This document shows, one piece after another, positions 17,601 through 25,179 of a DNA stretch of 64,000 nt (the stretch's first letter is position 1; the number at the start of each line of letters is the position of its first letter). Under the pieces are notes generated by a model. That model was given only the letters and a program-made list of their open reading frames with translations. It was not told the DNA's origin and searched no databases. The position numbers and the translations under genes were made by a program. The stretch spans positions 186,001 through 250,000 of the forward strand of contig NZ_SAIQ01000001.1 of assembly GCF_004118155.1 (NCBI RefSeq). The letters run 5' to 3'. Source of the DNA: Edaphocola flava (GTDB lineage: Bacteria; Bacteroidota; Bacteroidia; Chitinophagales; Chitinophagaceae).

Positions 17601-18212
17601 ATCAAACTCCTGCAGGCGCTGAGTGTTACCCTCGGGCTGAAAAGGGATATTATTATCCGTAATGGCCGCTTCTATCCGTACACTATCCAGGATATAGCCA
17701 TTCAGTTGCAGGTTGAACTGGGAGTTGAGTACTACGTCCTGGTTATTGCCTACAGAAAGGCTACGGCCATAGTTTCCGCTATAATCAATGGCATTGAAAT
17801 TGACGAAATTATTGCTGCCGGCATTTGCCGTAGCACCATCGTAACGGTAGCCGATCCCGCCCATAGCTATATTACTGTCTATAAGGCTGGCTCTTTTGTG
17901 GCTGTATACCCGGTCGAAAGACAGGGGTAATCTGCGGTAACTGATCTGTACACTATCTGTGGGGCGGGGGCTGCCCGATTTCCAGATGAGGCGGTTATGT
18001 GTATAGTCTACCTGGTATAATTCCGGAGATACACTTTCCAGTACCAGGCTGCCCATGGCTATACCTAGTGTATCTATCTGCAGGGTATCCTTATTCAACA
18101 GCATATTCCGTTGCACCCGGTTGCCCTGGGGCATGGGTGTCTGGGCATTGCCACATAAGGGATGCAGAAATATGACCAGGAGCAGGAAATAATATGTATG
18201 GATGCTTCTCAA
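14700..18212 (-). CDS. Large probable outer-membrane protein of unknown function
   Basis: A 1170-residue protein with a signal peptide (residues 1-23, cleavage after GNA). Residues 25-110 look like an N-terminal plug or Ig-like part. Residues 300-347 hold a distinctive block: ERVFIDGEL, RGEDKDYVINYN, EVTFMPRRLITKD and a closing VDFEY. I recall such blocks from large surface barrels of Bacteroidota. The rest, to the end, is rich in alternating aromatic strands (for example AGVTVRNWKKQQLSFTGSY) and ends in MSLRAIL, fitting a many-stranded outer-membrane beta barrel. A DYNGDGVQQSNEFELAVY stretch resembles a calcium loop. No TonB box or TonB-dependent receptor plug was recognised, and no partner gene is adjacent. 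Confidence 0.7.
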   Translation of the reverse strand: MRSIHTYYFLLLVIFLHPLCGNAQTPMPQGNRVQRNMLLNKDTLQIDTLGIAMGSLVLESVSPELYQVDYTHNRLIWKSGSPRPTDSVQISYRRLPLSFDRVYSHKRASLIDSNIAMGGIGYRYDGATANAGSNNFVNFNAIDYSGNYGRSLSVGNNQDVVLNSQFNLQLNGYILDSVRIEAAITDNNIPFQPEGNTQRLQEFDKMYVTFEKGRHKLTAGDYNMERPASYFLNYNKRVQGLAYEGTVLKTNKVQNRITLNGSMAKGQFTRNIFQGVEGNQGPYKLQGDNGEQYFIVLAGTERVFIDGELMTRGEDKDYVINYNTAEVTFMPRRLITKDRRIQVDFEYQARNYLNTLLFVSDELKIGSRWTFRFNAYSNQDARNQSFVQSLTADQKAFLGTIGDNIDQAYFTTEALDTFAANKILYRKTDTTVNSVLYPGVYVYTTNPNDVVYSLGFSYVGENQGNYVISNLNTNGRSYSWVAPLNGIPQGNYEPKILLVTPKKQQVFTGAADYRIDSFKTLSAEWASSNYSPNTFSSLNNREHWGSAGKIWYEEARFLGKDSLLHKPWKWQNKVSYEFVDARFMAIAPYRNVEFGRDWNITATEAHADEHLATVSTNIAHTKKGNLGYDFTIYKRGDAYLANRHQLNFLYQAKRLRAGVQGSVMNSRSLTESSLFIRPNFYTEWYTSARKGSLLGFRFEKEYNELKNRVADTLLWNAYHFDISRLYFKTSESRPVQLNLGYAFRRDMAPLAGGFALGNKGHTVEAGVTVRNWKKQQLSFTGSYRLLQIDNSQWSKETEGSTLLGRINYNGIIAKGLLVPGLVYDFGTGQEQKRQFTYVEVAAGQGTYMWIDYNGDGVQQSNEFELAVYNDQKRFIRVITPTNDYVKVNFSNLNFSLQISPDNMWRSLKSRNAAQRFVSRFSDQFSVQVNNRILYSEGLRSFNPFAGGFSDTGIIAAATSLNNTIFFNRSSAHWGLDYTTTYNSNKSLLTYGLEGQSLLRHNEKLRWVWNKNYTFMCAVTHGSRAFSSPLDDGRSYALRFKGVEPSILFLYNSRMRISTAYKLEHRQNGAAYGGQFARIQNISVDSRLSFPSSGNIQARAAYSYIDFNGAPNTALSFAMLETLSKGANWLWYLNWTTRINKSIEFSLEYDGRKPGTNKAIHTGTMSLRAIL

Positions 18213-18367
18213 TGGCGAGCCGGTTCCTTGTGGCTAATTAACGTGCAAAATACCCGAAACATTTCTCAATATGCCTAAATTTCGGTCAAATCCATAAATA
18301 TTGATTAAAAAAGGGGGATAAAATCTGATTTTCCACAATTTATTGGGCATTTCATTTTTGTTTGTTT

Positions 18368-18375
18368 TATATTTG
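18368..18375 (+). promoter_or_regulatory. -7 box of the sucA promoter
   Basis: TATATTTG at 18368-18375 matches TAnnTTTG. A weak TTTATTG lies about 20 bases upstream (18339-18345). The resulting leader is about 80 bases and carries a hairpin. Confidence 0.55.
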
Positions 18376-18383
18376 TGCGTCAG

Positions 18384-18413
18384 AAAAAAGGCTGTTGCAA
18401 AACAGTCCTTTTT
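18384..18413 (+). promoter_or_regulatory. Terminator-like hairpin in the sucA leader
   Basis: AAAAAGGCTGTT pairs with AACAGTCCTTTTT around GCAA, with one bulged base, and a further T-rich tract follows. It lies between the -7 box and the sucA start, where an attenuator would sit. No leader peptide or known riboswitch is visible. Confidence 0.45.
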
Positions 18414-18459
18414 GTAGTGTTTTTATTTTTTGAAAATATCCAAATTCTTCTAAGAAAAA

Positions 18460-21216
18460 ATGAAAGATTTTTCTTTTGTCACCAATTCGCATCCGGCTTT
18501 TATCGAGTCTTTGTACAATGATTACCTGAAAAACCCGGAAACCGTTGACCCGGAGTATAAAAAGTTTTTCGAAGGCTTTGATTTTGCTATCTCCAAAAAC
18601 GGTGCGACAGACGCCAAAGCTACTGCAAGTATCGGCGGCGGTGTGACCCTAAGCAACGACCAGCTCACGAAAGAGTTTGCCGTATACGATATGATCCGTT
18701 CTTTCCGTAAAAGAGCGCATCTGATTGCTGATACCAACCCTATCCGCCCACGTGTGGATCGTAAGGCTAAACTGGCGGTGAGCGATTTTGGACTGAGCGA
18801 TGCGGATCTGGAAACAGAATTCTTTTCCGGTACTTTTATTGGTCTGGGCAAAGCGAAACTGAAAGATATTTATCAAAAATTAAGTAAAATTTACGCCGGT
18901 TCTGTTGGTATTCAATATACCTATATCAACGATACCGATACTTATAACTGGGTGGAAGCACATTTCGAGGCTTTCATGCAGGAAGAATTTACGTTTGAGC
19001 AGAAGAAACGTATTCTGCACAAATTGAATTATGGTGTAATCTTCGAAAAATTCCTGAATACTAAATTCATCGGACAGAAAAGATTTGGTCTGGAAGGTGG
19101 CGAAAGCATGATTCCTGGTCTGGATGCAATGCTGACTGCTGCTGCTGATGAAGGTGTACAGGAAGTTATTTTCGGTATGGCACACCGTGGTCGTCTGAAT
19201 GTGCTGGCTAATATCCTGCGCAAAACATACGACCAGTTGTTCTCTGAGTTCGAAGGCACTATGCCTGCCGATATGACTATGGGCAGTGGTGATGTGAAAT
19301 ATCACCTGGGCTTCCGTTCTATCGTGAAAACGGCTAATGAGAAAGACCTGAATCTGCAATTATTACCTAACCCTTCTCACCTGGAAACAGTAGACCCGGT
19401 TGTTGCCGGTTTTGCCCGTGCCAAGTCTGATGCGGTTTATAACTCTGACTACAGCAAAGTATTACCGATCCTGATTCATGGTGATGCTGCCGTTGCCGGT
19501 CAGGGTATTATTTATGAATTACTGCAAATGAGCAAACTGAAAGGTTATGCTGTTGGCGGTACCATTCACTTTGTGATCAACAACCAGATCGGCTTTACTA
19601 CTGATTTCGATGATGCCCGTTCTTCTATCTACTGTACCAGCCTTGCGGCTATGGTACATGCTCCGGTACTGCATGTAAACGGTGATGATCCGGAAGCTGT
19701 AGTGAAGGCTTGTATCTTCGCAGCGCAATACCGCCAGAAGTTCAATGCAGATGTCTTCATTGATATGGTATGTTACCGTAAGCACGGTCACAATGAGGGC
19801 GATGAGCCTAAATTTACGCAGCCGAGCTTCTATGCGCTGATCGAAAAACACAAAAATCCAAGAGAAATCTATACAGAATACCTGATGACCCACGGTACGC
19901 CTGAGGCACAAAACCTGGCGAAAGACATGGAGAAAGTATTCTGGGATGAAATGCAGGCACGCCTGGATGACAATAAGCAAAACCCGATGCCATATACCTA
20001 CCAGAAGCCTGAACTGGCCTGGCAGGAACTGCGTAAGGGCCAGGAAGAAGATTTCGTAAAATCTCCGGACACTGCTGTAAGCACTGAAGTAATTACCGAA
20101 CTGTTCCAGAAACTGATGAAATGGCCGGAAAGCTTCAACCCGCTGCGTAAAGTACAGAAATTACTGACGGATAAAGTGAAGCTTTTTGACGAAAGTCAGA
20201 AGATCGACTGGGCAACCGGCGAGTTACTGGCCTTTGCTACTTTACTTAAAGAAGGTTACGATGTGCGCCTGAGTGGTGAGGATGTGAAACGTGGAACGTT
20301 CTCTCACCGCCACGCTACATTAAGAGATGAAAAAACAAATGAAGAATATAACCGTCTGGCGCAGTTGTCTGACGATCAGGGTAAATTCTTTATCTATAAC
20401 TCTTTACTGAGTGAATATGCTGTATTAGGCTTCGATTATGGTTATGCTATGGCTAACCCGTCTAACCTGGTATTATGGGAAGCACAGTACGGAGACTTTG
20501 CCAATGGTGCACAGATCATCATTGACCAGTACCTGACCAGTGCAGAACAAAAATGGCAGACACAAAACGGTCTGGTAATGTTATTACCACACGGTTACGA
20601 AGGTGGTGGTCCGGAGCACTCCTCTGCCCGCCTGGAACGTTTCCTGCAAATGAGCGCAGAAAATAATATTTATGTAACCAATATTACTACTGCTGCTAAC
20701 TACTTCCATATGCTGCGTCGTCAGCTGGCCTTACCATTCCGTAAGCCGGTAGTAAACTTTGCACCAAAAGCAAACCTGCGTCACGTACGTTCTTACTCTC
20801 TTGTTACTGATTTCACTACCGGTGGCTTCAAAGAGGTGATCGACGATCCGAATATTGAAGATGTGTCTAAAGTAAAACGTGTATTACTGTGTAGCGGTAA
20901 AATCTATTTTGACCTGAGTGAAAAGCAACTGGCAGAAAACAGAACTGATGTTGCAATTGTACGCCTGGAGCAGATACATCCTTTACCTCAAGAGCAACTG
21001 AATGCCCTGTATCAGAAATACAGTGGTGCGCAATGGCTGTGGGTACAGGAAGAGCCTAAGAACATGGGTGCTGCATCATTCCTGAAAATGAATATTAACA
21101 AACCGATCAACCTGGGCTACCTGACCCGTAAGGCCAGCGCTGCTACAGCAACCGGATTTGCCAAATTACATGCACAGGAACAACAAATGCTGGTAGACCA
21201 GGCATTTTCATTCTAA
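18460..21216 (+). CDS. sucA: 2-oxoglutarate dehydrogenase, E1 component
   Basis: A 918-residue thiamine-diphosphate enzyme that decarboxylates 2-oxoglutarate and acylates the lipoyl group of E2 in the citric acid cycle. Seen: the E1o N-terminal motif NSHPAFIESLYNDYLKNPE; MAHRGRLNVLANIL; HGDAAVAGQGIIYE with TIHFVINNQIGFTT of the cofactor site; and the transketolase-like C-terminal half with LLPHGYEGGGPEHSSARLER. Length is normal for E1o. The usual E2 gene (sucB) does not follow; a small His-rich membrane protein does. Codon bias is strong, as expected for a highly expressed gene. Confidence 0.97.
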   Translation: MKDFSFVTNSHPAFIESLYNDYLKNPETVDPEYKKFFEGFDFAISKNGATDAKATASIGGGVTLSNDQLTKEFAVYDMIRSFRKRAHLIADTNPIRPRVDRKAKLAVSDFGLSDADLETEFFSGTFIGLGKAKLKDIYQKLSKIYAGSVGIQYTYINDTDTYNWVEAHFEAFMQEEFTFEQKKRILHKLNYGVIFEKFLNTKFIGQKRFGLEGGESMIPGLDAMLTAAADEGVQEVIFGMAHRGRLNVLANILRKTYDQLFSEFEGTMPADMTMGSGDVKYHLGFRSIVKTANEKDLNLQLLPNPSHLETVDPVVAGFARAKSDAVYNSDYSKVLPILIHGDAAVAGQGIIYELLQMSKLKGYAVGGTIHFVINNQIGFTTDFDDARSSIYCTSLAAMVHAPVLHVNGDDPEAVVKACIFAAQYRQKFNADVFIDMVCYRKHGHNEGDEPKFTQPSFYALIEKHKNPREIYTEYLMTHGTPEAQNLAKDMEKVFWDEMQARLDDNKQNPMPYTYQKPELAWQELRKGQEEDFVKSPDTAVSTEVITELFQKLMKWPESFNPLRKVQKLLTDKVKLFDESQKIDWATGELLAFATLLKEGYDVRLSGEDVKRGTFSHRHATLRDEKTNEEYNRLAQLSDDQGKFFIYNSLLSEYAVLGFDYGYAMANPSNLVLWEAQYGDFANGAQIIIDQYLTSAEQKWQTQNGLVMLLPHGYEGGGPEHSSARLERFLQMSAENNIYVTNITTAANYFHMLRRQLALPFRKPVVNFAPKANLRHVRSYSLVTDFTTGGFKEVIDDPNIEDVSKVKRVLLCSGKIYFDLSEKQLAENRTDVAIVRLEQIHPLPQEQLNALYQKYSGAQWLWVQEEPKNMGAASFLKMNINKPINLGYLTRKASAATATGFAKLHAQEQQMLVDQAFSF

Positions 21217-21221
21217 AATAG

Positions 21222-21252
21222 TTTAACAAAACAAGAATAATTTATATTTTTG
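21222..21252 (+). promoter_or_regulatory. Promoter of the His-rich membrane protein gene
   Basis: TTTA at 21222-21225, a 19-base spacer and TATTTTTG at 21245-21252. It begins six bases after the sucA stop and shows that the downstream gene can be expressed separately. Confidence 0.6.
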
Positions 21253-21285
21253 CGTCACGTAAGACTCCTAATTCATTAAATAAAT

Positions 21286-21621
21286 ATGTCACATTCAACA
21301 CACGAAGAAAAACCGCTTATCTCTTCCAAAGCAGCAATGATGTTTGCCTTAATCATTGTCGGCCTTATCCTGGGTACAATGAACTTTGTAAAGGCAATGA
21401 GTCATTCTGAAGAAGGTCATGGCGGTGGTCATGGTACAGAAGCCACTCACGGTGCTGCAGGTCACGAAGGCGCTGCTCATGAGGCTACAAGCCACGAAGC
21501 TACCGGTCATGAAGCGACACACGATACTGCTGCGGCACATGCTGCAGAAAGCCATGAAGCTAAAGACAGCACGCACCACGAAGCTGCTGCTGAGCATCAT
21601 GAAGCCGCTGCAAAACACTAA
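21286..21621 (+). CDS. Small membrane protein with His/Ala/Glu-rich tail
   Basis: A 111-residue protein. A short polar N-terminus (MSHSTHEEKP) precedes one transmembrane helix (about 13-35, AAMMFALIIVGLILGTMNF). The remaining 73 residues are low complexity, with sixteen His in repeats of the form HEA(T/A)xHEA, and no Cys. The tail could bind divalent metals such as Ni, Zn or Cu; that is inference from composition only. The helix has no lipobox or clear cleavage site, so the protein is probably anchored. It has its own promoter and terminator. I recognise no family. Confidence 0.75.
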   Translation: MSHSTHEEKPLISSKAAMMFALIIVGLILGTMNFVKAMSHSEEGHGGGHGTEATHGAAGHEGAAHEATSHEATGHEATHDTAAAHAAESHEAKDSTHHEAAAEHHEAAAKH

Positions 21622-21640
21622 TAAGAAAAAATTAAACAAG

Positions 21641-21670
21641 AAAAAGGTTAAGCAATTGCTTAACCTTTTT
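21641..21670. terminator. Intrinsic terminator, fully palindromic
   Basis: A 30-base perfect palindrome centred on AATT, with A and T runs as outer stem (AAAAAGGTTAAGC and its complement). It follows the His-rich gene by 19 bases and lies just before hldD. Confidence 0.85.
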
Positions 21671-21682
21671 TAGCCATATAAG

Positions 21683-22675
21683 ATGAGTATGATACCTAAA
21701 GACGCCACGATTGTAGTAACAGGAGCCGCCGGTTTTATCGGCAGTGTGCTCACGGGTTACCTTAATCAACTGGGCTATGAGCAACTGGTATTGGTAGACG
21801 ATTTTTCGGTAAAGGCCAAGACCAATAACCTCCTGGATAAAATTTACATGGCCAAAGTACACCGGGAGCAATTCTTTGACTGGCTTGAAGAGCATCCGGG
21901 CAGAGTAGATTTTGTATTTCACCTCGGTGCACGTACTGATACGACCGAGTTTGATGTAGAAATTTTCAAAAAGCTGAATGTCCGCTATTCAAAGGATATG
22001 TGGGAGTACTGTGCCGAAAATGGTATTCCTATGGTATATGCCTCTTCTGCGGCGACCTACGGTGACGGAGACCTGGGCTATGAAGATAATGAAGCTGATA
22101 TTCCGCAGCTGCAGCCCCTGAACCCTTATGGTGTATCCAAACAGAAATTTGATATATGGGCATTGGAGCAGCACAGCACACCACCCTTCTGGGCCGGGCT
22201 CAAGTTCTTTAATGTATATGGCCCTAATGAATACCACAAAGGCCGCATGGCCTCTGTGATTATGCATGCCATGAACCAGATCGAGAAGAATGAGGGCGTA
22301 GTGAAGTTGTTTCGATCCCATAAAGAGGAATACAGTGACGGAGGTCAGATGCGTGACTTCGTATATGTAAAAGATGTGGTCAAAGTATGTGTGTGGCTGA
22401 TGGAAAACCAACCTAAAAGTGGTATTTATAACCTGGGAAGCGGTAAAGCCCGAACATTTAATGATTTAGTTCGCGCAATTTTCACTACCTTGCAGCTTCC
22501 TGAAAGAATCGAGTACATAGATACCCCCGAAGATATCAGGGATAAATACCAGTATTTTACAGAAGCAACTATGCAGAAGCTGAAGGAAAGCGGATACGCG
22601 GCACCGTTTTACACTTTGGAAGAAGGCGTAGCAGACTATGTAAATGAGTATTTAAAAGAAAAAAAATATTATTAA
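21683..22675 (+). CDS. hldD: ADP-L-glycero-D-manno-heptose 6-epimerase
   Basis: A 330-residue short-chain-dehydrogenase-type epimerase. Seen: Rossmann motif GAAGFIG (14-20), the catalytic set Ser121/122 (YASSAATYG), Tyr149 and Lys153 (PYGVSKQK), and the family marks KFFNVYGPNEYHKGRMASV and MRDFVYVKDVV. It converts the D-glycero to the L-glycero form of ADP-heptose for the lipopolysaccharide inner core. No other heptose gene is nearby. It lies 12 bases after a terminator and 123 bases before rpsL. Confidence 0.93.
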   Translation: MSMIPKDATIVVTGAAGFIGSVLTGYLNQLGYEQLVLVDDFSVKAKTNNLLDKIYMAKVHREQFFDWLEEHPGRVDFVFHLGARTDTTEFDVEIFKKLNVRYSKDMWEYCAENGIPMVYASSAATYGDGDLGYEDNEADIPQLQPLNPYGVSKQKFDIWALEQHSTPPFWAGLKFFNVYGPNEYHKGRMASVIMHAMNQIEKNEGVVKLFRSHKEEYSDGGQMRDFVYVKDVVKVCVWLMENQPKSGIYNLGSGKARTFNDLVRAIFTTLQLPERIEYIDTPEDIRDKYQYFTEATMQKLKESGYAAPFYTLEEGVADYVNEYLKEKKYY

Positions 22676-22744
22676 TTATAACTTATTCGGATCGCGAGTA
22701 ATCCACAAAGTGTGTAAAATTCAAAAAAGTTTTATATAATTTTG

Positions 22745-22775
22745 TTTGGTAAATAAAAAAGAATCAGTACCTTTG
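22745..22775 (+). promoter_or_regulatory. Promoter of rpsL-rpsG
   Basis: TTTG at 22745-22748, a 19-base spacer and TACCTTTG at 22768-22775: a full consensus match. The 20 bases from the -7 box, TACCTTTGCAGTCCGAAAAA, recur exactly in the rpsF promoter. Confidence 0.85.
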
Positions 22776-22798
22776 CAGTCCGAAAAATTTTAAAGAGA

Positions 22799-23179
22799 AT
22801 GCCAACTATTCAACAATTAGTTCGTAAAGGACGTACAGTAATTAAAGCAAAATCAAAATCTCCGGCTCTGGATGATTGTCCACAACGCCGTGGTGTATGT
22901 ACGCGTGTATATACTACAACTCCTAAAAAACCAAACTCTGCGTTACGTAAAGTAGCAAAAGTTCGTTTGACTAATAAAATTGAGGTTATTGCTTATATCC
23001 CGGGTGAAGGTCACAACCTGCAAGAACACTCTATCGTATTGATCCGTGGTGGTCGTGTAAAAGATTTACCAGGTGTGCGTTATCACATCGTACGTGGTGC
23101 ATTGGATACTGCCGGTGTTAAAGATCGTAAACAATCTCGTTCTAAATACGGTACGAAAAAAGAAAAAGCAAAAAAATAA
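22799..23179 (+). CDS. rpsL: 30S ribosomal protein S12
   Basis: A 126-residue S12 with the expected NQQLVRKGR-like start ([10 protein letters not shown]), [20 protein letters not shown] and [28 protein letters not shown] sections. The position corresponding to E. coli Lys42 is Lys (TPKKPNSA), and Lys87 is in the VKDLPG loop, so the sequence looks streptomycin-sensitive. It begins the str-type operon. rpsG follows after 80 bases; fusA and tuf, which follow in many bacteria, do not follow here. Confidence 0.98.
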   Translation: MPTIQQLVRKGRTVIKAKSKSPALDDCPQRRGVCTRVYTTTPKKPNSALRKVAKVRLTNKIEVIAYIPGEGHNLQEHSIVLIRGGRVKDLPGVRYHIVRGALDTAGVKDRKQSRSKYGTKKEKAKK

Positions 23180-23259
23180 TTAAATTAATTATTGCAGCTG
23201 AGTAAAGTTTATTTTTAGTCTTGAAGTAACAGCCTGTAATAAATGTAAAAATTAAAAAA

Positions 23260-23727
23260 ATGAGAAAACAACAAGCGAAGAAATTACCTTTGGCTCCAGA
23301 TCCAAAGTTTAATGATAAATTAGTTACCCGTTTCGTAAACACTTTAATGTGGGAAGGTAAAAAAACTACTGCATTCACTATTTTCTATGATGCAATGGAA
23401 AAAGTATCTAAAATCACTGGTGAAGAAGGTTACGAAATTTGGAAAAAAGCATTACAAAATGTAACTCCAGCAGTAGAGGTTCGTAGCCGCCGTATCGGTG
23501 GTGCTACTTTCCAGATTCCTTCTGAAGTTCGCCCTGATCGTAAGATCTCCCTGTCTATGAAATGGTTAATCCGTTTCAGCCGCGAGCGTAACGGTAAAAC
23601 AATGGCTGATAAATTAGCTAACGAAATCGTTGCAGCTTCTAAAGGTGAAGGTGCTGCTTTCAAAAGAAAAGAAGATACTCACCGTATGGCAGAAGCGAAC
23701 AAAGCATTCGCTCACTTCAAAGTTTAA
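23260..23727 (+). CDS. rpsG: 30S ribosomal protein S7
   Basis: A 155-residue S7, the 16S rRNA 3'-domain assembly protein. Seen: [20 protein letters not shown], the [21 protein letters not shown] block and the C-terminal [10 protein letters not shown]. Length and motifs are normal. It is cotranscribed with rpsL and followed by a terminator, so this is a two-gene operon with no elongation factor gene. Confidence 0.98.
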   Translation: MRKQQAKKLPLAPDPKFNDKLVTRFVNTLMWEGKKTTAFTIFYDAMEKVSKITGEEGYEIWKKALQNVTPAVEVRSRRIGGATFQIPSEVRPDRKISLSMKWLIRFSRERNGKTMADKLANEIVAASKGEGAAFKRKEDTHRMAEANKAFAHFKV

Positions 23728-23749
23728 CTTAAAATTTTTCGGAAATATT

Positions 23750-23782
23750 AGCCGTTCTGCAATCAGAACGGCTATTTTCTTT
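23750..23782 (+). terminator. Terminator of the rpsL-rpsG operon
   Basis: Perfect 10-bp stem AGCCGTTCTG / CAGAACGGCT with a CAAT loop, then ATTTTCTTTT. Confidence 0.88.
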
Positions 23783-23801
23783 TATAAAACTTTTGCTACT
23801 A

Positions 23802-24107
23802 TTACTTTACCGGACCTACCGCCCTGCGGCAGATAACGGTGGCATACATTTGCGTAGCGGTATGTGTACTATTGTATGCAGCAGTATAAGCATTCACTTC
23901 AGCATCTGTATTAAAGCCAAGTTTATTACTACTTACTAAGCCCCATGGGCTGTTTACCTGATATACATCAAGACGCACAGTAAGTATATAACCTGACAGG
24001 CACGGCTCTGTTGTGACCTGAGGCACGGCAGAAACTTCAGGAATTGCAAGATATGAAGTGGTCAGGAATAAAAGGGCAGACACGCCCGTAATCATTATTT
24101 TTTTCAT
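23802..24107 (-). CDS. Small secreted protein of unknown function
   Basis: A 101-residue protein with a clear signal peptide (residues 1-27, MKKIMITGVSALLFLTTSYLA then VSA). The ~73-residue mature chain has two Cys (in EPCLSGY and VICRRA), far apart, that could form one disulfide, and several aromatic residues. I recognise no family. It is monocistronic: rpsG ends 74 bases away on the other strand, and a terminator-bearing gene lies upstream. Confidence 0.65.
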   Translation of the reverse strand: MKKIMITGVSALLFLTTSYLAIPEVSAVPQVTTEPCLSGYILTVRLDVYQVNSPWGLVSSNKLGFNTDAEVNAYTAAYNSTHTATQMYATVICRRAVGPVK

Positions 24108-24269
24108 TGTAAATTGATTTAAGAATTAATAAGGAGATTAGTTTTGTATTCGCGAAATACAACTGTAACTTATCATCTTAATCACTTTTCTGAAAGAGTA
24201 ACTTTATCGTCTTGACATCTGGGTTCATAACTATGTATGTAAGTTGCCTTGTCAAGATAAACGCATTAC

Positions 24270-24303
24270 GCAAAACAAAAAAAGCGCTCTTTTACAGAGC
24301 GCT
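24270..24303 (-). terminator. Terminator of the MaoC-like gene
   Basis: On the minus strand an 8-bp stem AGCGCTCT / AGAGCGCT with a five-base loop (24283-24303) is followed by seven T and then GTTTT. Confidence 0.85.
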
Positions 24304-24325
24304 CTCTAAAATGTCTTCAGTTATT

Positions 24326-24739
24326 TTACTCCCAGACATACTGTTTTTTGTTCATTAATGTTGCTTCGCCGGAAATAGTCTGTGCGCCGCTTTCCACCTC
24401 GAATACCTCACATACATAAGTGGCACGGTTCTTCTCCAGAAAGATTTCTTTTACCGTGATCACACCTTCGTATTCCTTGCCGGTAAACATCGGACGCATC
24501 CATTTCATACTCTGCGCCATATACACCGTACCATCGGCATACCATAAGGTGCCGAATATACGGGTAAAAATACTGGCTCCTAAAAATCCGTGTATAATAC
24601 GCTGTCCGAAAATACTGTCTTTGCCGGCCTGCTCATCAATGTGCAGGGGATTAGTGTCTCCACTTACTTTTGCATACATGTCCACTTCTTCCTGTGTGTA
24701 GCTGAATTTCTGTTTGAATTGGTCGCCTACTTTAAACAT
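24326..24739 (-). CDS. MaoC-like hot-dog dehydratase
   Basis: A 137-residue single hot-dog domain. Seen: the hydratase 2 motif VSGDTNPLHIDEQAG with catalytic Asp28 and His33, followed by FGQRIIHGFLGASIF. Family members hydrate trans-2-enoyl-CoA to (R)-3-hydroxyacyl-CoA, feeding fatty-acid or polyhydroxyalkanoate metabolism. It is monocistronic with its own terminator. The exact acyl chain length cannot be read from the sequence. Confidence 0.87.
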   Translation of the reverse strand: MFKVGDQFKQKFSYTQEEVDMYAKVSGDTNPLHIDEQAGKDSIFGQRIIHGFLGASIFTRIFGTLWYADGTVYMAQSMKWMRPMFTGKEYEGVITVKEIFLEKNRATYVCEVFEVESGAQTISGEATLMNKKQYVWE

Positions 24740-24899
24740 AGTCTTACTGGTTTAGTGTATAATAATAATCTAAATATAGATTTTTTATACCTAAAGTCAA
24801 ATTATCGCTGTATTATTTTACAGTAACCTGTTTAGTACGACATATCCTGGCGTAGTCACTTTGTTCCTTTGCAATATCAACATTAAAACAAAGCGAATT

Positions 24900-25169
24900 A
24901 TGAATACTTATCAGACAGTTGCCCGCAACAATACCATCAGCCTTAATACAACAGATACCAGCCTGTATCAGGAATTGATGGCAAAAGTTATCAGTGAATT
25001 CAGTAATGATATGCTGAGCTACAGCCAGATGCTGGCTATAGCCGAACAGGAAATACAGCTATTGCTGATCGCGGTGGCTAAAAACGGGAATAAGGTCAAT
25101 ATCAGCCAACTGGCGCCACGCAATATCCGCCTGGCTATACTGAACCGCCTGAATAAAATTGCAGCCTAA
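24900..25169 (+). CDS. Small protein of unknown function
   Basis: An 89-residue protein, start taken at the ATG at 24900. It has a Thr/Asn-rich N-terminus (about 20 residues) and then a helical part, YQELMAKVISEFSNDMLSYSQ and LAPRNIRLAILNRLNKIAA. There is no signal peptide or transmembrane segment, and no Cys. A TTCCTTTG sequence 28 bases upstream approximates a -7 box. It ends ten bases from the convergent transglutaminase-like gene. I recognise no family. Confidence 0.6.
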   Translation: MNTYQTVARNNTISLNTTDTSLYQELMAKVISEFSNDMLSYSQMLAIAEQEIQLLLIAVAKNGNKVNISQLAPRNIRLAILNRLNKIAA

Positions 25170-25179
25170 AACGGGCTTA

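Noticed and set aside
21420-21620. CRISPR or other DNA repeat array in the HEATxHEA region
   Set aside because: The periodicity comes from repeated codons for His, Glu, Ala in a coding frame; there are no spacers.
24220-24262. TCTTGACA ... TGTCAAGA inverted pair before the MaoC terminator
   Set aside because: Eight-base arms with a loop of more than 25 bases in a non-promoter position; too weak to call a site.
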